Positions 42,010-52,339 of a DNA stretch of 64,000 nt are shown here, piece by piece. The notes below the pieces were generated by a model. That model did no database searches and had not been told where the DNA came from. It saw only the letters and a program-made list of their open reading frames with translations. Source of the stretch: Rhynchopus sp. YZ270_cl-10 (lineage: Eukaryota; Euglenozoa; Diplonemea; Diplonemida; Diplonemidae); contig OZ037852.1 of NCBI GenBank assembly GCA_964035575.1, forward strand, positions 1,116,001 to 1,180,000. The letters are read 5' to 3'. A program made the position numbers and the translations under genes. Position 1 is the first letter of the stretch, and each line of letters starts with the position of its first letter.

Positions 42010-42486
42010 ATGGACAACGCATACAACTGTTCCGCTGTGCATAAAAACTGTATTGGTCGGTCTGCTGCCTTGGCAAATACTGTGAAGGCAGATCGTTTAG
42101 TGAGACAAGATATGCAGACCATTGTAGGTGGTGGCCAGGTTGGGGGCATCAGTTCTCACTGGCTGCCTCCAGTGTGCACACAATATGCAGCATTGGTCGA
42201 TGTGTTGGAGCTGGAGAAACGACAATCTCTGATCGAGTCTTTGACACGCAAATGGTCGTTGTCTGAAGTGCGCGGGCGTGGCTCCATCGAACAGTATGAA
42301 GTGCGTGACTGGGGTGCCATCTCGCTCTCCCTCCGTCTGACCAACCCAGAAACGCAGCAGCGTCGTGCACTCCCCCACCTCCTCTCTCTCGAAGCAGCAG
42401 AGCGCGATGCCCGCCGAAGCATCGAACACCACGAAACTACCTGCACAGCGCTTCTCACCACAAAAGATGCCTCTTTCGTCTCTTGA
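42010..42486 (+). CDS. Small protein of unknown function
   Basis: A 158-residue frame starting at the first ATG after a CAACAACAACACC-type tract. I recognise no family. The sequence is mixed alpha-helical, with a charged heptad-like region (ALVDVLELEKRQSLIESLTR), one WGAISLSLRLTNPE segment and a C-terminal helix rich in Arg, Glu and His. It has no membrane span or signal peptide. Codon use resembles its neighbours, so it looks like a real gene rather than a shadow. A perfect 13-bp hairpin (42482-42519) overlaps the stop codon. Confidence 0.55.
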   Translation: MDNAYNCSAVHKNCIGRSAALANTVKADRLVRQDMQTIVGGGQVGGISSHWLPPVCTQYAALVDVLELEKRQSLIESLTRKWSLSEVRGRGSIEQYEVRDWGAISLSLRLTNPETQQRRALPHLLSLEAAERDARRSIEHHETTCTALLTTKDASFVS

Positions 42487-42519
42487 CGACCTTTATATTA
42501 ACATACAAAGGTCGTCAAG
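42482..42519 (+). terminator. Perfect 13-bp hairpin overlapping the stop codon
   Basis: CTTGACGACCTTT pairs with AAAGGTCGTCAAG around a 12-nt loop. The TGA stop lies inside the 5' arm. Such a structure could mark the mRNA 3' end or influence termination. This is inferred from position alone. A degenerate hairpin repeat (CCGAGAGGCGTTGCATCTTA) follows at 42522. Confidence 0.4.
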
Positions 42520-42773
42520 CTTCCGAGAGGCGTTGCATCTTACATTTTTTGTTTTTCTTAGATCGTTTTTACCTCGCTATCTAGCCATTTTTTTTGGCCC
42601 CGTCAAATGGTGGGGTCACAACGGGTCTTCGGGACCCGGGGTCGGCCCCAGCCCCTGGAATAAACACTGAGACCCATACAATTTACCCCAAAATCCAAAA
42701 CATTTTTTGCGCGATTTTCTCAAACCCCTTTAAAAGTCCCTCATCATTTCTACAGAACTCTCCCCTTGGTCCG

Positions 42774-45700
42774 ATGGACCGAGCATTAGGATCTCCTCCC
42801 AGTATGGGGGAAATGAAGGACGTATCAATGGCGGAGGTGGTGTGGGAGCTGGCCGGCGTGCAGGCACGCGTTTCTGGCATTGTGGAGGATAGGGATGCGA
42901 TGCATGGGGCGGGTGGGTTCTTTGTGCTCTGCCTTGCGTTGGGACAACTGTTTCTGAAAATGGGGTCGGCACACAGCACGGTGGTGACATCGACGATGAC
43001 GCACACCTTCATGAACTTTGCTGTCGGTGGTCTTGCCTGGTGGCTCTACGGCTACGCCCTCGTTGCTGGAGGCGGGACCCCCTTCATCGGCGCTTCAGGC
43101 AACTACTTTGCACTGTCCCCCGGTGCCGGCAGCACAGCAAACGACACAATCGCGCTCTACCTCTGGTGGGTCAAAATAGTAGTCACCCTCGGGGTCTGCT
43201 CCGCAGGCGCGGTCGGCCGTGTCTCCTGGTTGGCCTATCTCATTGTGTCCTTCGTTGTTGCGACCTTTGGGTTTATTCCTGTTGTGCATTGGGTGTGGGG
43301 GCCAGATGGATGGCTGTCCCCTCGAGCATCTAGTTGGTCCGGCTGTGGGCTGTTGGATGGTGGCAGTTCAGTGGTCATTCATGTATTCGGCGGTGCGTCT
43401 GCAGCGACAATGTTGAAGTTTGTGCCGTCAAAGCTGCGTGAAGTGTCGCACGATAAGTTTTCTGTGGGAACTGGTGTGATTTTGATGTGGTTTGGGTGGT
43501 GTGGGTTGCTGTTGTCGTCGGAGGAAGATTTGGGGGCAGTCGCGCATGCTATCGCATTCTTGATGGTGGGTGCGGGTGGGGCGTGCCTGATGTCGCTTGC
43601 ACTGTCCGATGGGAATGGGTGGATTCTGCGCAACACTGCCAGGTGCACGGTCGCGGGGTTGGTGAGCTGCACCTCAGCCGGTCTGTACTGCCCTATGTCG
43701 TACAGCCTCCTGATCGGCTCTGTCGGAGCAGGCATCTCAGCGATTGGCCACACAATGTGCAGAACAAATTGCCTCTTCGATCCCTTCGATGCAGTCTCCT
43801 CGCACCTACTGCCAGGCATATGGGGCATCCTCGCTACAGCGTTCTTCTTCGACGAAGCGTTTGTCAACCATGGGCGTGGTGCTGTCATTGGCGTTCATCT
43901 GCTTGCTGTCGTGGTTGTCGTGTTGTGGTCTGTGCTGTGGACCGTGTTAGGGATTAAGATTGCTTGGTATGCCCTCGGTCCTAGTGCCTTTCGTACATGT
44001 GATTATGAGTTGCATGGTGGTGCCTACTGCGACCTAGTCTGCGAAACGAAGGCCGCGGCAGACGAGGCAGAAAAGAAGGTTCCAGAGGTGCTCCCCTTGC
44101 GCAGGCCGTACATCTCGTGGTACACAGCAGTGCGGCTGTTGATTTATTTGGCAGTGGTAGGTGTGGTCACTACGATATCTACGGTAACGTCGGGCACATC
44201 CCAACTTGAGCAGACCTTTCCGACCAACGCCACCCCCGCAGAGCTGTCCCTTCTGCTTGAAGACGCGTTGCAGAGCGTGGTGCTCATGCGTAAGAGTATC
44301 AACACACTATGGATGCTGCAGTGCGGGGCGTGTGTCTTCCTCATGCAGATGGGGTTCTGCTTCCTTGAGGCGGGGAGTGTGCGGTCTGAAAGCGTCATCA
44401 ATATTATCTTCAAGAACCTGGTCGACAGCTCCCTCGGTGCCTTGCTCTGGTGGGCAATGGGTTACTCTCTTGCATTCGGGGAAAGTTCAGGCTTCATTGG
44501 CGGCGAGAGAGCCCTGTTTGCATTGTCGCCGAAGCCAGGGAATGCAGCTTATGGGAACCTACCGCACTTATTCCTGAGCTTCACCTACATGACAGCATCG
44601 TGCACAATCGTGAGCGGTGCTGTTGCTGAACGGATGAACCTTTTTGCCTATTGCTTCTTCGTGGTGCTCACCTGCTCCTTCACCTACCCCGTGGTGGTGC
44701 ACTGGGGGTGGAGCTCGACAGGGTTCTTGAGCGCGTTTTCTGAGAAACGCATCTGGGGGAACGGCCTGCTGGACTTCGCAGGGAGCGGTGTGATTCACCT
44801 GTTTGGAGGCACCAGTGCTCTCTGTCTCGCGTCTTTGATTGGGCCACGCTACCTGCGTGATGGTGTTGATGTGTTTTCAGTGGAGGGCCAGGCGATTGTC
44901 TCCGCACATGACAAGTTTCTACAGGTGTCTGGCACGATGCTTCTGTGCTCTTCCTGGGTTATGTTTAATGGCGGTAGTGTGGTGAGCTTCAGCGGTGGCT
45001 CGGCTGTGGCTGCGCATGCGATGGTGTCAACCTGCATTGCGAGCTCGGCTGCAGGTGTGGTGGGGTTGGTGTGCTCCCGGTTCTTCTGTGGATTTCTCGA
45101 CATTGGGCACGTATGCAACAGCGTGCTTGTTGGGCTCGTCTCCATCACCTCAGCCTGCGCCTATGTTGAAATAGCGTTCAGCCCTCTCATCGGTGCGGTT
45201 GGCGTTCTCTTTTACTTCGCTATCCACGCACTCCGTACACGACTTCGGATCGACGACGTTGTGGATGCTGGCGCTGTGCACTTTGGGGGTGGGCTGTGGG
45301 GCTGCATCGCCACAGGGCTGTTCTGCCATGAAGAGCTCACATCAGCTGCGCTTGAGAGAGAGGTGTCTGGGTACGGCCTCTTCCTGGGCGGGGGTGCGAC
45401 GCAGCTGGGGGTGCAGCTGCTGTACTGTGCTGTGGTGATGGGGTGGGCGGGGTGGTGGTGTTTGGTTGTGTATTTCGTTTGCAAATACACTTTTGGTGCG
45501 AGGGCACATTTAGACGCTGAGATGATGGGACTTGACTTGTACGAGCACAGATCGTATTCCTACGACTACATCGGAAAGATGCGGGAGGAACGCGCCATGT
45601 CTGTAGCCTCTGTTACTCTTGCTGAGCAGATCACCTCTAGCCTGGTCAGCTTCGACCTTGACGCTGCAGGCGAGGCACTCGACAACACCGAAAGCACCAA

Positions 45701-47333
45701 CATCGCTGCATTGTGTGATGTCTTTTCCTCACTCCTCGGCAACCTGAGGTCCTACCGCCCATTCATCCCCGAATCAGTCTTCAACGGCGACAGCGACGAC
45801 GACATGCAAGACGATGTGCCGCCCCCTGGGTCCGGCTTTGAAGGAAAGGCTGCGATCGTCTTCACCGACATCAAAGGATCAACTGCGTCATGGGAAGCAT
45901 GCCCTACCGACATGCGCGAAGCGCTGCGTGTCCACAACCGCATCATCAGGAAATGCATCAAGAGGCACTCCGGATATGAAGTGAAAACCATTGGCGACGC
46001 TTTTATGGTCGCCTTTGACGAGCTGACCTTCGCAGTACGGTTCTGCCTTGATGTGCAGACAGGGTTGCACAGCTACGACAAGTGGCCGGAAGCGTTGGCG
46101 TCCCTCCCGCACTGCTGCGTTGGAGCGTGGTATGGTTTGCAGGTACGCATTGGGCTTAACTACGACGATGTGCACTGTGAGGTGAACCCCATTACAGGAC
46201 GTTGTGATTACTCAGGCCCGACAGTGAATGTTGCGTCACGTCTGGAGGCTGCGTCAGAGGCCGGTGCAGTGGCGGTGCGAAAAGACATTGCGACGGAGCT
46301 TGGCAATGTGATCGCAGGCAAGGTGCGCATCACCTACAAGAACGACGTCGTGCTAAAGGGTGTGCCCGGGGTGCACAGCATCGCAATCCTCACACCCACC
46401 ACCATCGCCGCAATACGCCAACGTGTGACTTCCAACGCATCATCACAGTGCAGTGACAAAACCCAAATACCCAAACAAGATGACCGCAAATCAATCACCG
46501 CCCCACCCAAAGCCGTCCAGCAAGAACTGCTCCGTGCAGTGCAATGCACTCTCGGTCAGGTGTGCACCTGTGTCGACACCCGAGGGGAACGCACAGCAGA
46601 GATAATGGGAAGATTCAACGGGATATTGGCTCGACTATGTGCCAACGCAGACCGAACGGAGGGCTGTGTACACTCTTTATGCGGGTCTCGGGTGGCTGTT
46701 ACGTGGAATGTGGGGAAGCGGTGCCATCTTCATATTCAGTCGAGCATTCGGTTTACGGGGCTTTGTGACGTGCAGTTTAGTCCGAGTAGGATGACTGTTG
46801 CACTCGTGACTGGCACCATGTTGCATGGTAACGTGGGGACACACGATCAACGTTTTGTAGGTCTCTTTGGTCATGCAGTGTCCATCTCGGAAAGCCTAAC
46901 GATCACTGCACATGAGATTGGTGTGTTTGGCCTGCTGGGCAACATGCCTGGCGAGGCACCGCCTACAAGAGACAGCTCGCTTGCGCCATTCATTCGTCCT
47001 ATCCTTCGGTGGAAAATGCCTCCAGAGTTCAATAACTTTGACACGAGGCTGCCGACCCAGACCTCAACAGACTATGTGTGCATCTACGAGATTGTCTCAG
47101 GTGCGAGGGAGAAGAAGCCTTGCCTGGAGGACCCCAAAGCAGAGGGCTGGGGGTGGGGTGACAGCTTCTACAACGATGCCTTCTACGCCAACGACATCGA
47201 CGCCCTCAGAGGGTGCTGTGGTGACGATCGGTTGTCCTCGATCGTGCTGGACGCGTTTGAGGGGCGCAGCAAGCTTGCCACTGTTCCGTTCTGGGCTGAC
47301 CCCTCTCTTCCCAGAGCTGAGAGAACGAGGTGA
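42774..47333 (+). CDS. Tandem ammonium transporter fused to adenylate cyclase
   Basis: One continuous frame of 1519 residues from the first ATG after an acceptor-like TTTCTACAG. Residues about 43-420 and 495-930 are two Amt/Mep/Rh channel domains. Each keeps a pore twin-His pair: VVIHVFGG and VSSHLLPG in the first, GVIHLFGG and GAVHFGGG in the second. Each also keeps the LLD-type Asp and the VHW motif. The second ends in GLDLYEHRSYSYD, the usual Amt tail. Residues about 1021-1207 are a class III nucleotidyl cyclase with both metal Asp (FTDIKGS, IGDAFMVAF), the adenine-selecting Lys (YEVKTIGDAF) and Asp (CDYSGPTVNVASR), and the Asn/Arg pair. This predicts adenylate rather than guanylate cyclase. 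Residues about 1250-1440 resemble a second, degenerate cyclase domain (VTGTMLHGNVGTHDQR). The likely role is coupling ammonium sensing or uptake to cAMP. Confidence 0.9.
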   Translation: MDRALGSPPSMGEMKDVSMAEVVWELAGVQARVSGIVEDRDAMHGAGGFFVLCLALGQLFLKMGSAHSTVVTSTMTHTFMNFAVGGLAWWLYGYALVAGGGTPFIGASGNYFALSPGAGSTANDTIALYLWWVKIVVTLGVCSAGAVGRVSWLAYLIVSFVVATFGFIPVVHWVWGPDGWLSPRASSWSGCGLLDGGSSVVIHVFGGASAATMLKFVPSKLREVSHDKFSVGTGVILMWFGWCGLLLSSEEDLGAVAHAIAFLMVGAGGACLMSLALSDGNGWILRNTARCTVAGLVSCTSAGLYCPMSYSLLIGSVGAGISAIGHTMCRTNCLFDPFDAVSSHLLPGIWGILATAFFFDEAFVNHGRGAVIGVHLLAVVVVVLWSVLWTVLGIKIAWYALGPSAFRTCDYELHGGAYCDLVCETKAAADEAEKKVPEVLPLRRPYISWYTAVRLLIYLAVVGVVTTISTVTSGTSQLEQTFPTNATPAELSLLLEDALQSVVLMRKSINTLWMLQCGACVFLMQMGFCFLEAGSVRSESVINIIFKNLVDSSLGALLWWAMGYSLAFGESSGFIGGERALFALSPKPGNAAYGNLPHLFLSFTYMTASCTIVSGAVAERMNLFAYCFFVVLTCSFTYPVVVHWGWSSTGFLSAFSEKRIWGNGLLDFAGSGVIHLFGGTSALCLASLIGPRYLRDGVDVFSVEGQAIVSAHDKFLQVSGTMLLCSSWVMFNGGSVVSFSGGSAVAAHAMVSTCIASSAAGVVGLVCSRFFCGFLDIGHVCNSVLVGLVSITSACAYVEIAFSPLIGAVGVLFYFAIHALRTRLRIDDVVDAGAVHFGGGLWGCIATGLFCHEELTSAALEREVSGYGLFLGGGATQLGVQLLYCAVVMGWAGWWCLVVYFVCKYTFGARAHLDAEMMGLDLYEHRSYSYDYIGKMREERAMSVASVTLAEQITSSLVSFDLDAAGEALDNTESTNIAALCDVFSSLLGNLRSYRPFIPESVFNGDSDDDMQDDVPPPGSGFEGKAAIVFTDIKGSTASWEACPTDMREALRVHNRIIRKCIKRHSGYEVKTIGDAFMVAFDELTFAVRFCLDVQTGLHSYDKWPEALASLPHCCVGAWYGLQVRIGLNYDDVHCEVNPITGRCDYSGPTVNVASRLEAASEAGAVAVRKDIATELGNVIAGKVRITYKNDVVLKGVPGVHSIAILTPTTIAAIRQRVTSNASSQCSDKTQIPKQDDRKSITAPPKAVQQELLRAVQCTLGQVCTCVDTRGERTAEIMGRFNGILARLCANADRTEGCVHSLCGSRVAVTWNVGKRCHLHIQSSIRFTGLCDVQFSPSRMTVALVTGTMLHGNVGTHDQRFVGLFGHAVSISESLTITAHEIGVFGLLGNMPGEAPPTRDSSLAPFIRPILRWKMPPEFNNFDTRLPTQTSTDYVCIYEIVSGAREKKPCLEDPKAEGWGWGDSFYNDAFYANDIDALRGCCGDDRLSSIVLDAFEGRSKLATVPFWADPSLPRAERTR

Positions 47334-47580
47334 CCATTGTTCTAAATGCCCCACCATTGCAACAGCCCCTCTGGAAGACGTATTGATTTTTGTACGGTGG
47401 TGAAAGGTGACCAAGCTCCGTAAAGATTCCGCCGCTAGATTCCGCTTTTTTATAAAGGGACATTGCAATGTACAAGGAGAGTTTCTGTCGGTGATTGAAT
47501 TTGATAATTATGGTGTTTCCTTTTTGTACCTCTCTTCCAGTTTCTTTCTTTATTTCTTTATTTCTCTCTTTATGTGTGTG

Positions 47581-48803
47581 CACATCTTTAAGAGAGAAAT
47601 AAAGAAATCACATTTTTAGCACCCTCTAAACCTTGTTTTCGTCAGAAAAGAATGTATCGTCTTTCGAAAAAATATGGACCAGAAAAAACATGGACTAGAA
47701 TTAATTATATACTCTAGGTAAATATTGAAGCTATATTTACCTGAGGGGGGTGTCAACCACCAAGGGTTCGGATTTACCGAGCCGAAGGCGAGGTAAATCC
47801 GCACCCGAGGTGGTTGACACCCCCCGAAGGTAAATATCTTCAATATTTACCAAGAGTTTGTAATTTTATTTCCCAAAATAAAGTGCCAAAAGCCAAATTG
47901 CTTAGGAGATTGTGACCCTTGCGTGCTGTTGGTTGATGGGTGTGTGGGGAGGTTGAATGGTTGTGGTAACAAAAACTTTTTGGTCGTCGCCTCCTTCTTT
48001 TACGAACCCTTAGGAGGAGAGTGCCCAAACGGGGGGAAAGCCACTTGCAGCTTCTCCCCGTTTTCGTGTTCATGTGTGTAGTTAAGCCTACTGAACACAT
48101 ACCACATGGCATTGGGTTTATACTCCTTCTCCTAGGCTTGTTCACAGAAGTGTACTTTGGTGTAACCCTAGATGGTCAAAACACCCGATTTTTGCGGGTT
48201 TTTGCATTTTTTGGTGCCCAAAAACCCAACCCAGGGGTCGAATTTTTCCCGGATTTTTTTTCCCCCCCTGAGATTTTTTTGATTTTTTGACAAGGCGTTG
48301 GCCCATACATTTTGACAGGTACAGGTGGATTTTTGTACAGAAAATGACCGGGGAATAAATTTGTGATGCTCAAAACAGCCCAATTCTTGCTTTTTTTGAT
48401 TTTTTGGTCCCAGAAGGGTGCCTAGGGTGTAGTGAGCAGTCACAAAAAACACTTGTGAAAAAAGAAAAAAAAATTTTTTTTTGCCGGGAAAATATTATAA
48501 TATTTTACCTACCCATTTTTGGCTGGGATCCCCGGCTATTTACTATATTTTACCTGCTCAAATTACTATATTTACCTGCTCCAATTTTTTACGTGTAAAT
48601 TGGTCGGGGAAAATCTGAAAATAGCAGGGAAATACTGACACTTTACCGTCCCTGCCTCCTAAGCAATTTGGCTTGAGGCACTTTATTTCGGGGAATAAAA
48701 GCATGTACCTATCGGGATATTTTTTTTTATGGACCAATTTTTCTGGTCCATATTTTTTCAAAAGACGGTATATGAAATAATTTATTTCTCTCTTAAAGAT
48801 GTG
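47581..48803. mobile_element. 1.2-kb inverted-repeat element
   Basis: The ends CACATCTTTAAGAGAGAAAT and complement mark the outer repeat, with inner inverted blocks GAAAAAATATGGACCAG and AAGTGCC/GGCACTTTATTTC. A nested palindrome (about 47718-47848) carries GGGGTGTCAACCACC and GGTGGTTGACACC. A single ~180-bp satellite unit (48170-48260) lies inside. No coding capacity is recognised. Confidence 0.55.
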
Positions 48804-48969
48804 TGTGCACATCTGTAAGAGGGAGAGGACGCACTCCCTTCCTTTCAAGTTTTCTTTCTTTCTGTCAGCAAATTTTCCAATTTTGCTACGATCAATAGGA
48901 TGGTAAAATATGGGAACGACACAACAGGATCATGTCAGTTCCGTTTGCAAGACTGAAGAGGGCTGTGCC

Positions 48970-49100
48970 TAATGGTGGCAGCATTGTGATGGGAGCCCAT
49001 TAGAATACGCAAAAATACATCACAATACATCACAATACACGTGTATTGTGATGTATTTTGCGTATTCCAATTGGCTCCCATCACAATACTGCCACCATTA
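48970..49100. mobile_element. 131-bp miniature inverted-repeat element with 7-bp duplication
   Basis: Inverted termini TAATGGTGGCAG(C/T)ATTGTG are followed by ATGGGAGCC, with one mismatch over 28 bp. The element is flanked by GCTGTGC on both sides (48962-48968 and 49101-49107), 7 of 8 positions of a possible hAT-type duplication. The centre is a palindrome around CACGTG. Confidence 0.7.
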
Positions 49101-49679
49101 GCTGTGCACTTCTCCATTATGCTCGAACTTTAACTCTTCCGAGAAAGTTTCATTGTTTGCAAAACGTTGTGAAGGAGGTACCCTAACTGTTCGGTCCAAT
49201 TCGGTGTAATTCGGTCCATTTCGTTTTTTTTTTTTTTTCGCAAAGGGAAATTTCCCCTTGTACCAGAAAAACCGAAAAAAACGAAATGAAAACCGAAAAA
49301 AACCGAAATGTTAGGGTACCTTTTTTGGTCGATTTCGTTTTTTTTCCAAAGGGGGGACCCTTTGGTCGCCGAAATTCCCCAGCCAAATTTGGTCGCAAAA
49401 TCGGCCGATTTTTCAAAAATCTCAAAAAAAAAAAAAATCCCAAGGGGAATAGTCAGATTTACCCTACCCTATTTTGAAAAAGTTCAGACTTGCCCGAAAA
49501 TAAGTTCAGACTTGCCCTAAAAGTGTTTTTAGGGCAAGTCTGAACTTTTTTGGGGCAAGTCTGAACTTATTTTTAGGGCAACCCTGAACTTATTTTTAGG
49601 GCAAGTTGGGGGCTCTTGGGTCGCAGAGCCCGGCGGTCGTCGTTTTTGCGTTTCTGTTTAGGTCACCTAAATTATTTTT

Positions 49680-50371
49680 GGGTACTGGGTACTGGGTACT
49701 GGGTACTGGGTACTGGGTACTGGGTACTGGGTACTGGGTACTGGGTACTGGGTACTGGGTACTGGGTACTGGGTACTGGGTACTGGGTACTGGGTACTGG
49801 GTACTGGGTACTGGGTACTGGGTACTGGGTACTGGGTACTGGGTACTGGGTACTGGGTACTGGGTACTGGGTACTGGGTACTGGGTACTGGGTACTGGGT
49901 ACTGGGTACTGGGTACTGGGTACTGGGTACTGGGTACTGGGTACTGGGTACTGGGTACTGGGTACTGGGTACTGGGTACTGGGTACTGGGTACTGGGTAC
50001 TGGGTACTGGGTACTGGGTACTGGGTACTGGGTACTGGGTACTGGGTACTGGGTACTGGGTACTGGGTACTGGGTACTGGGTACTGGGTACTGGGTACTG
50101 GGTACTGGGTACTGGGTACTGGGTACTGGGTACTGGGTACTGGGTACTGGGTACTGGGTACTGGGTACTGGGTACTGGGTACTGGGTACTGGGTACTGGG
50201 TACTGGGTACTGGGTACTGGGTACTGGGTACTGGGTACTGGGTACTGGGTACTGGGTACTGGGTACTGGGTACTGGGTACTGGGTACTGGGTACTGGGTA
50301 CTGGGTACTGGGTACTGGGTACTGGGTACTGGGTACTGGGTACTGGGTACTGGGTACTGGGTACTGGGTAC
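49680..50371. repeat. (GGGTACT)n heptanucleotide array, about 99 units
   Basis: About 692 bp with no visible unit variation. It opens all frames and so creates Gly-Tyr-Trp-Val-Leu-Gly-Thr and Tyr-Pro-Val-Pro-Ser-Thr-Gln frames that are not genes. Shorter relatives CTGGGTACC occur at 51637 and 52045-52085. Confidence 0.97.
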
Positions 50372-50836
50372 CCAGAACGAAGGCACCTTGACAGCAGCGA
50401 AGGCAAGACAAGGTATGTACCGTGGGGGTAAATACGTAACTTTCTGGTGAATATTCAACAAAATAATTGCGCTTTCTTCGCCCCAAGGTGTGGCAGAGCC
50501 TACTGACTCTGGGCTGACGACAAAAGGGGACATGCCCCCCCCCGTTTTTTGTAGTAGAACATTTCACAACGACGTTTCAAAGTATATTATGTATTGCATA
50601 ATATTATGCTGCTTGGCCCTGAAAGCTGTCGACTCGTATTTCCTCCAAAAAGTCTCCAGAACAATATATTAAACCCTCAAGCCAACTTATTTTTTTAAGA
50701 AGTCACCTTCTTTAATTTCCCCACCACTCACAACTTCACTTTTAAACAGGTATCGCGAGTGCAGCATCGAGAACCAACTGTGCAGAACGAGCGCATATGC
50801 GGTGGAAAGGGTGGTGGGAACACTCTGTCAGTCACT

Positions 50837-51447
50837 GCTATAGCCATTTAACCCAGGGAGCATAGCTAGTGCAAGAAATTCGACTTTGGAAACCTTCCGG
50901 AAAGTCTGTCCTCTGCTTACGGAGGACGAGGCACAAGAAAATATTGCGTTCCCCCAGAAAACCAGTGCACAATTCACACTCCTTGTGGGTGGTCTTGTTG
51001 CCTTTTTGTCACAGTAATTTTGGCCCAGGCATGCTCTTGAAGCATGACAATTTAGTGTGTATGGGGCAGGGTGTTGTTTTGTTCTGAATTCTCTTTGTTA
51101 TAACATCTAAGTCAATCGCGGGTGGTGGTTTGTGTAGCGTGAGGCACTCTTTTTAGCAAACTTCCTGCGGCTGCTAAAGTGTTATTTCTTCGGATTTAAC
51201 AACGTACAGCGTAACATAGTGGTTTAGCCTGGTCGACACAACCTTTGATAGATACGGGATAACCAACCCCCTTCGACCCCTTGTGGGTTCACTGAACAAG
51301 CCCTAGTGGTAGTTAAACGCGATTGACATTTACATTCCTAGAGATGAAAGAACAAGATAACACTTCTGTACCCGCGCATCACAATTGTGGAAAACTTTGC
51401 ACCCCAAACACCCTCAACAACGCCCGCCCCTTGTTGCTGGGAGTTGG
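50837..51447 (+). repeat. Core module A, copy 2
   Basis: The longest of three copies, aligned with 11013-11584. It shares GTGCACAATTCACACTCC, TAACATCTAAGTCAATCGCG, GATTGACATTTACATTCC and TGTACCCGCGCATCA, among other blocks. Confidence 0.75.
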
Positions 51448-52339
51448 TTCTCATGTTTGATACCTGCACAGCGGGCATTCCTCTGAGTCCAACGCATGTT
51501 TGGCCTGTCTGCGGCGTTGTACTTCAGGTGCACGAAGACAGGGTCTGGTGGTAAATTTTGCGTAGTGTCGCATTCCCTCATGTGTGGGTCACTCACACTT
51601 GGCGGTCATGTGCCACTGCGTGGGTCTGGGAATTTGGGTACCTGGGTACAGGAAATTTGTTGTGGAAGACATCAACCACCATGCATTGAGGAGGGTAAGA
51701 CAGTGTTCGCAGTTTCTACCTGATAGCATTACAACATTTAACTTCTCCACGGGGGTCTTGGGCCGTTCACTCGGTTCTACCTTGACTACCGGAAGATATT
51801 CTTGAGGCCTTTTTGGTCTCTAGAATATCCGGTCTTCCCGAACGGAGGCACACTTTGTGTGTTACTACGACCTGGCAATTTCCAGCAGTAGGTTAAGTAA
51901 TCTTTCTTGTAAATTGTTGGATCATTATCTCCTCAGTGCATGAATGCCCCACGTGACTGGACACTTTTGTGTTTGTCATGTGGAGCTGTGGTTGCTCTTT
52001 CACGACTTTTTTCCTGTTCCTGGGTACCTGTTCCTGGACCTGGACCTGGGTATCTGGGTACCTGGGTACCTGGGTACCCAGCCAAAGTGGCCTGACTTGT
52101 TGCCCTAAAATAAGTTCAAACTTACCCTAAAAATAAGTTCAGACTTGCCCTAAAATAAGTTCAGACTTGCCCCAAAAAAGTTCAGACTTGCCCTAAAAAA
52201 AGTGTTTGCCCTAAAAATAAGTTCAGACTTGCCCTAAAAACACTTTTAGGGCAAGTCTGAACTTATTTTCGGGCAAGTCTGAACTTTTTCATAGGGCAAG
52301 TCTGAACTTTTTCAAAATAGGGTAGGGTAAGTCTGACTA

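Larger units (their letters stand above)
47334..49449. other. Repeat-only spacer downstream of the transporter-cyclase gene
   Basis: No gene is seen. It holds a weak hairpin-repeat start at 47403 (AAGGTGACCAAGC), the element 47581-48803, a small MITE at 48970-49100, and short inverted blocks starting GGAGGTACCCTAA (49174) that pair with 53178-53190. Those may form a further outer layer around the 49.45-52.34 kb foldback. Confidence 0.55.
49450..52339. mobile_element. 2.9-kb foldback element with AAGTTCAGACTTGCCC-repeat arms
   Basis: Ends TAGTCAGATTTACCCTACCC and the near-complement are bordered by TA on both sides. The arms (49480-49610 and 52095-52310) are arrays of AAGTTCAGACTTGCCCTAAA in both orientations. 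Inside are the GGGTACT array, then core module A copy 2 (50837-51447). Next is a short minus-strand coding-like piece (about 51420-51596: DRPNMRWTQRNARC) that also occurs near 39160-39245. No transposase is identified. Confidence 0.75.

Noticed and set aside
42594-42773. Upstream in-frame TTG extension of the transporter-cyclase
   Set aside because: There is no ATG in this part, and an acceptor-like TTTCTACAG lies just before the ATG at 42774, so the segment is more likely intron or leader.
49596-50567. Long frames of Gly-Thr-Gly-Tyr-Trp-Val-Leu or Pro-Val-Pro-Ser-Thr-Gln-Tyr repeats
   Set aside because: Same cause: the 7-bp GGGTACT array has no stop codon in any frame.
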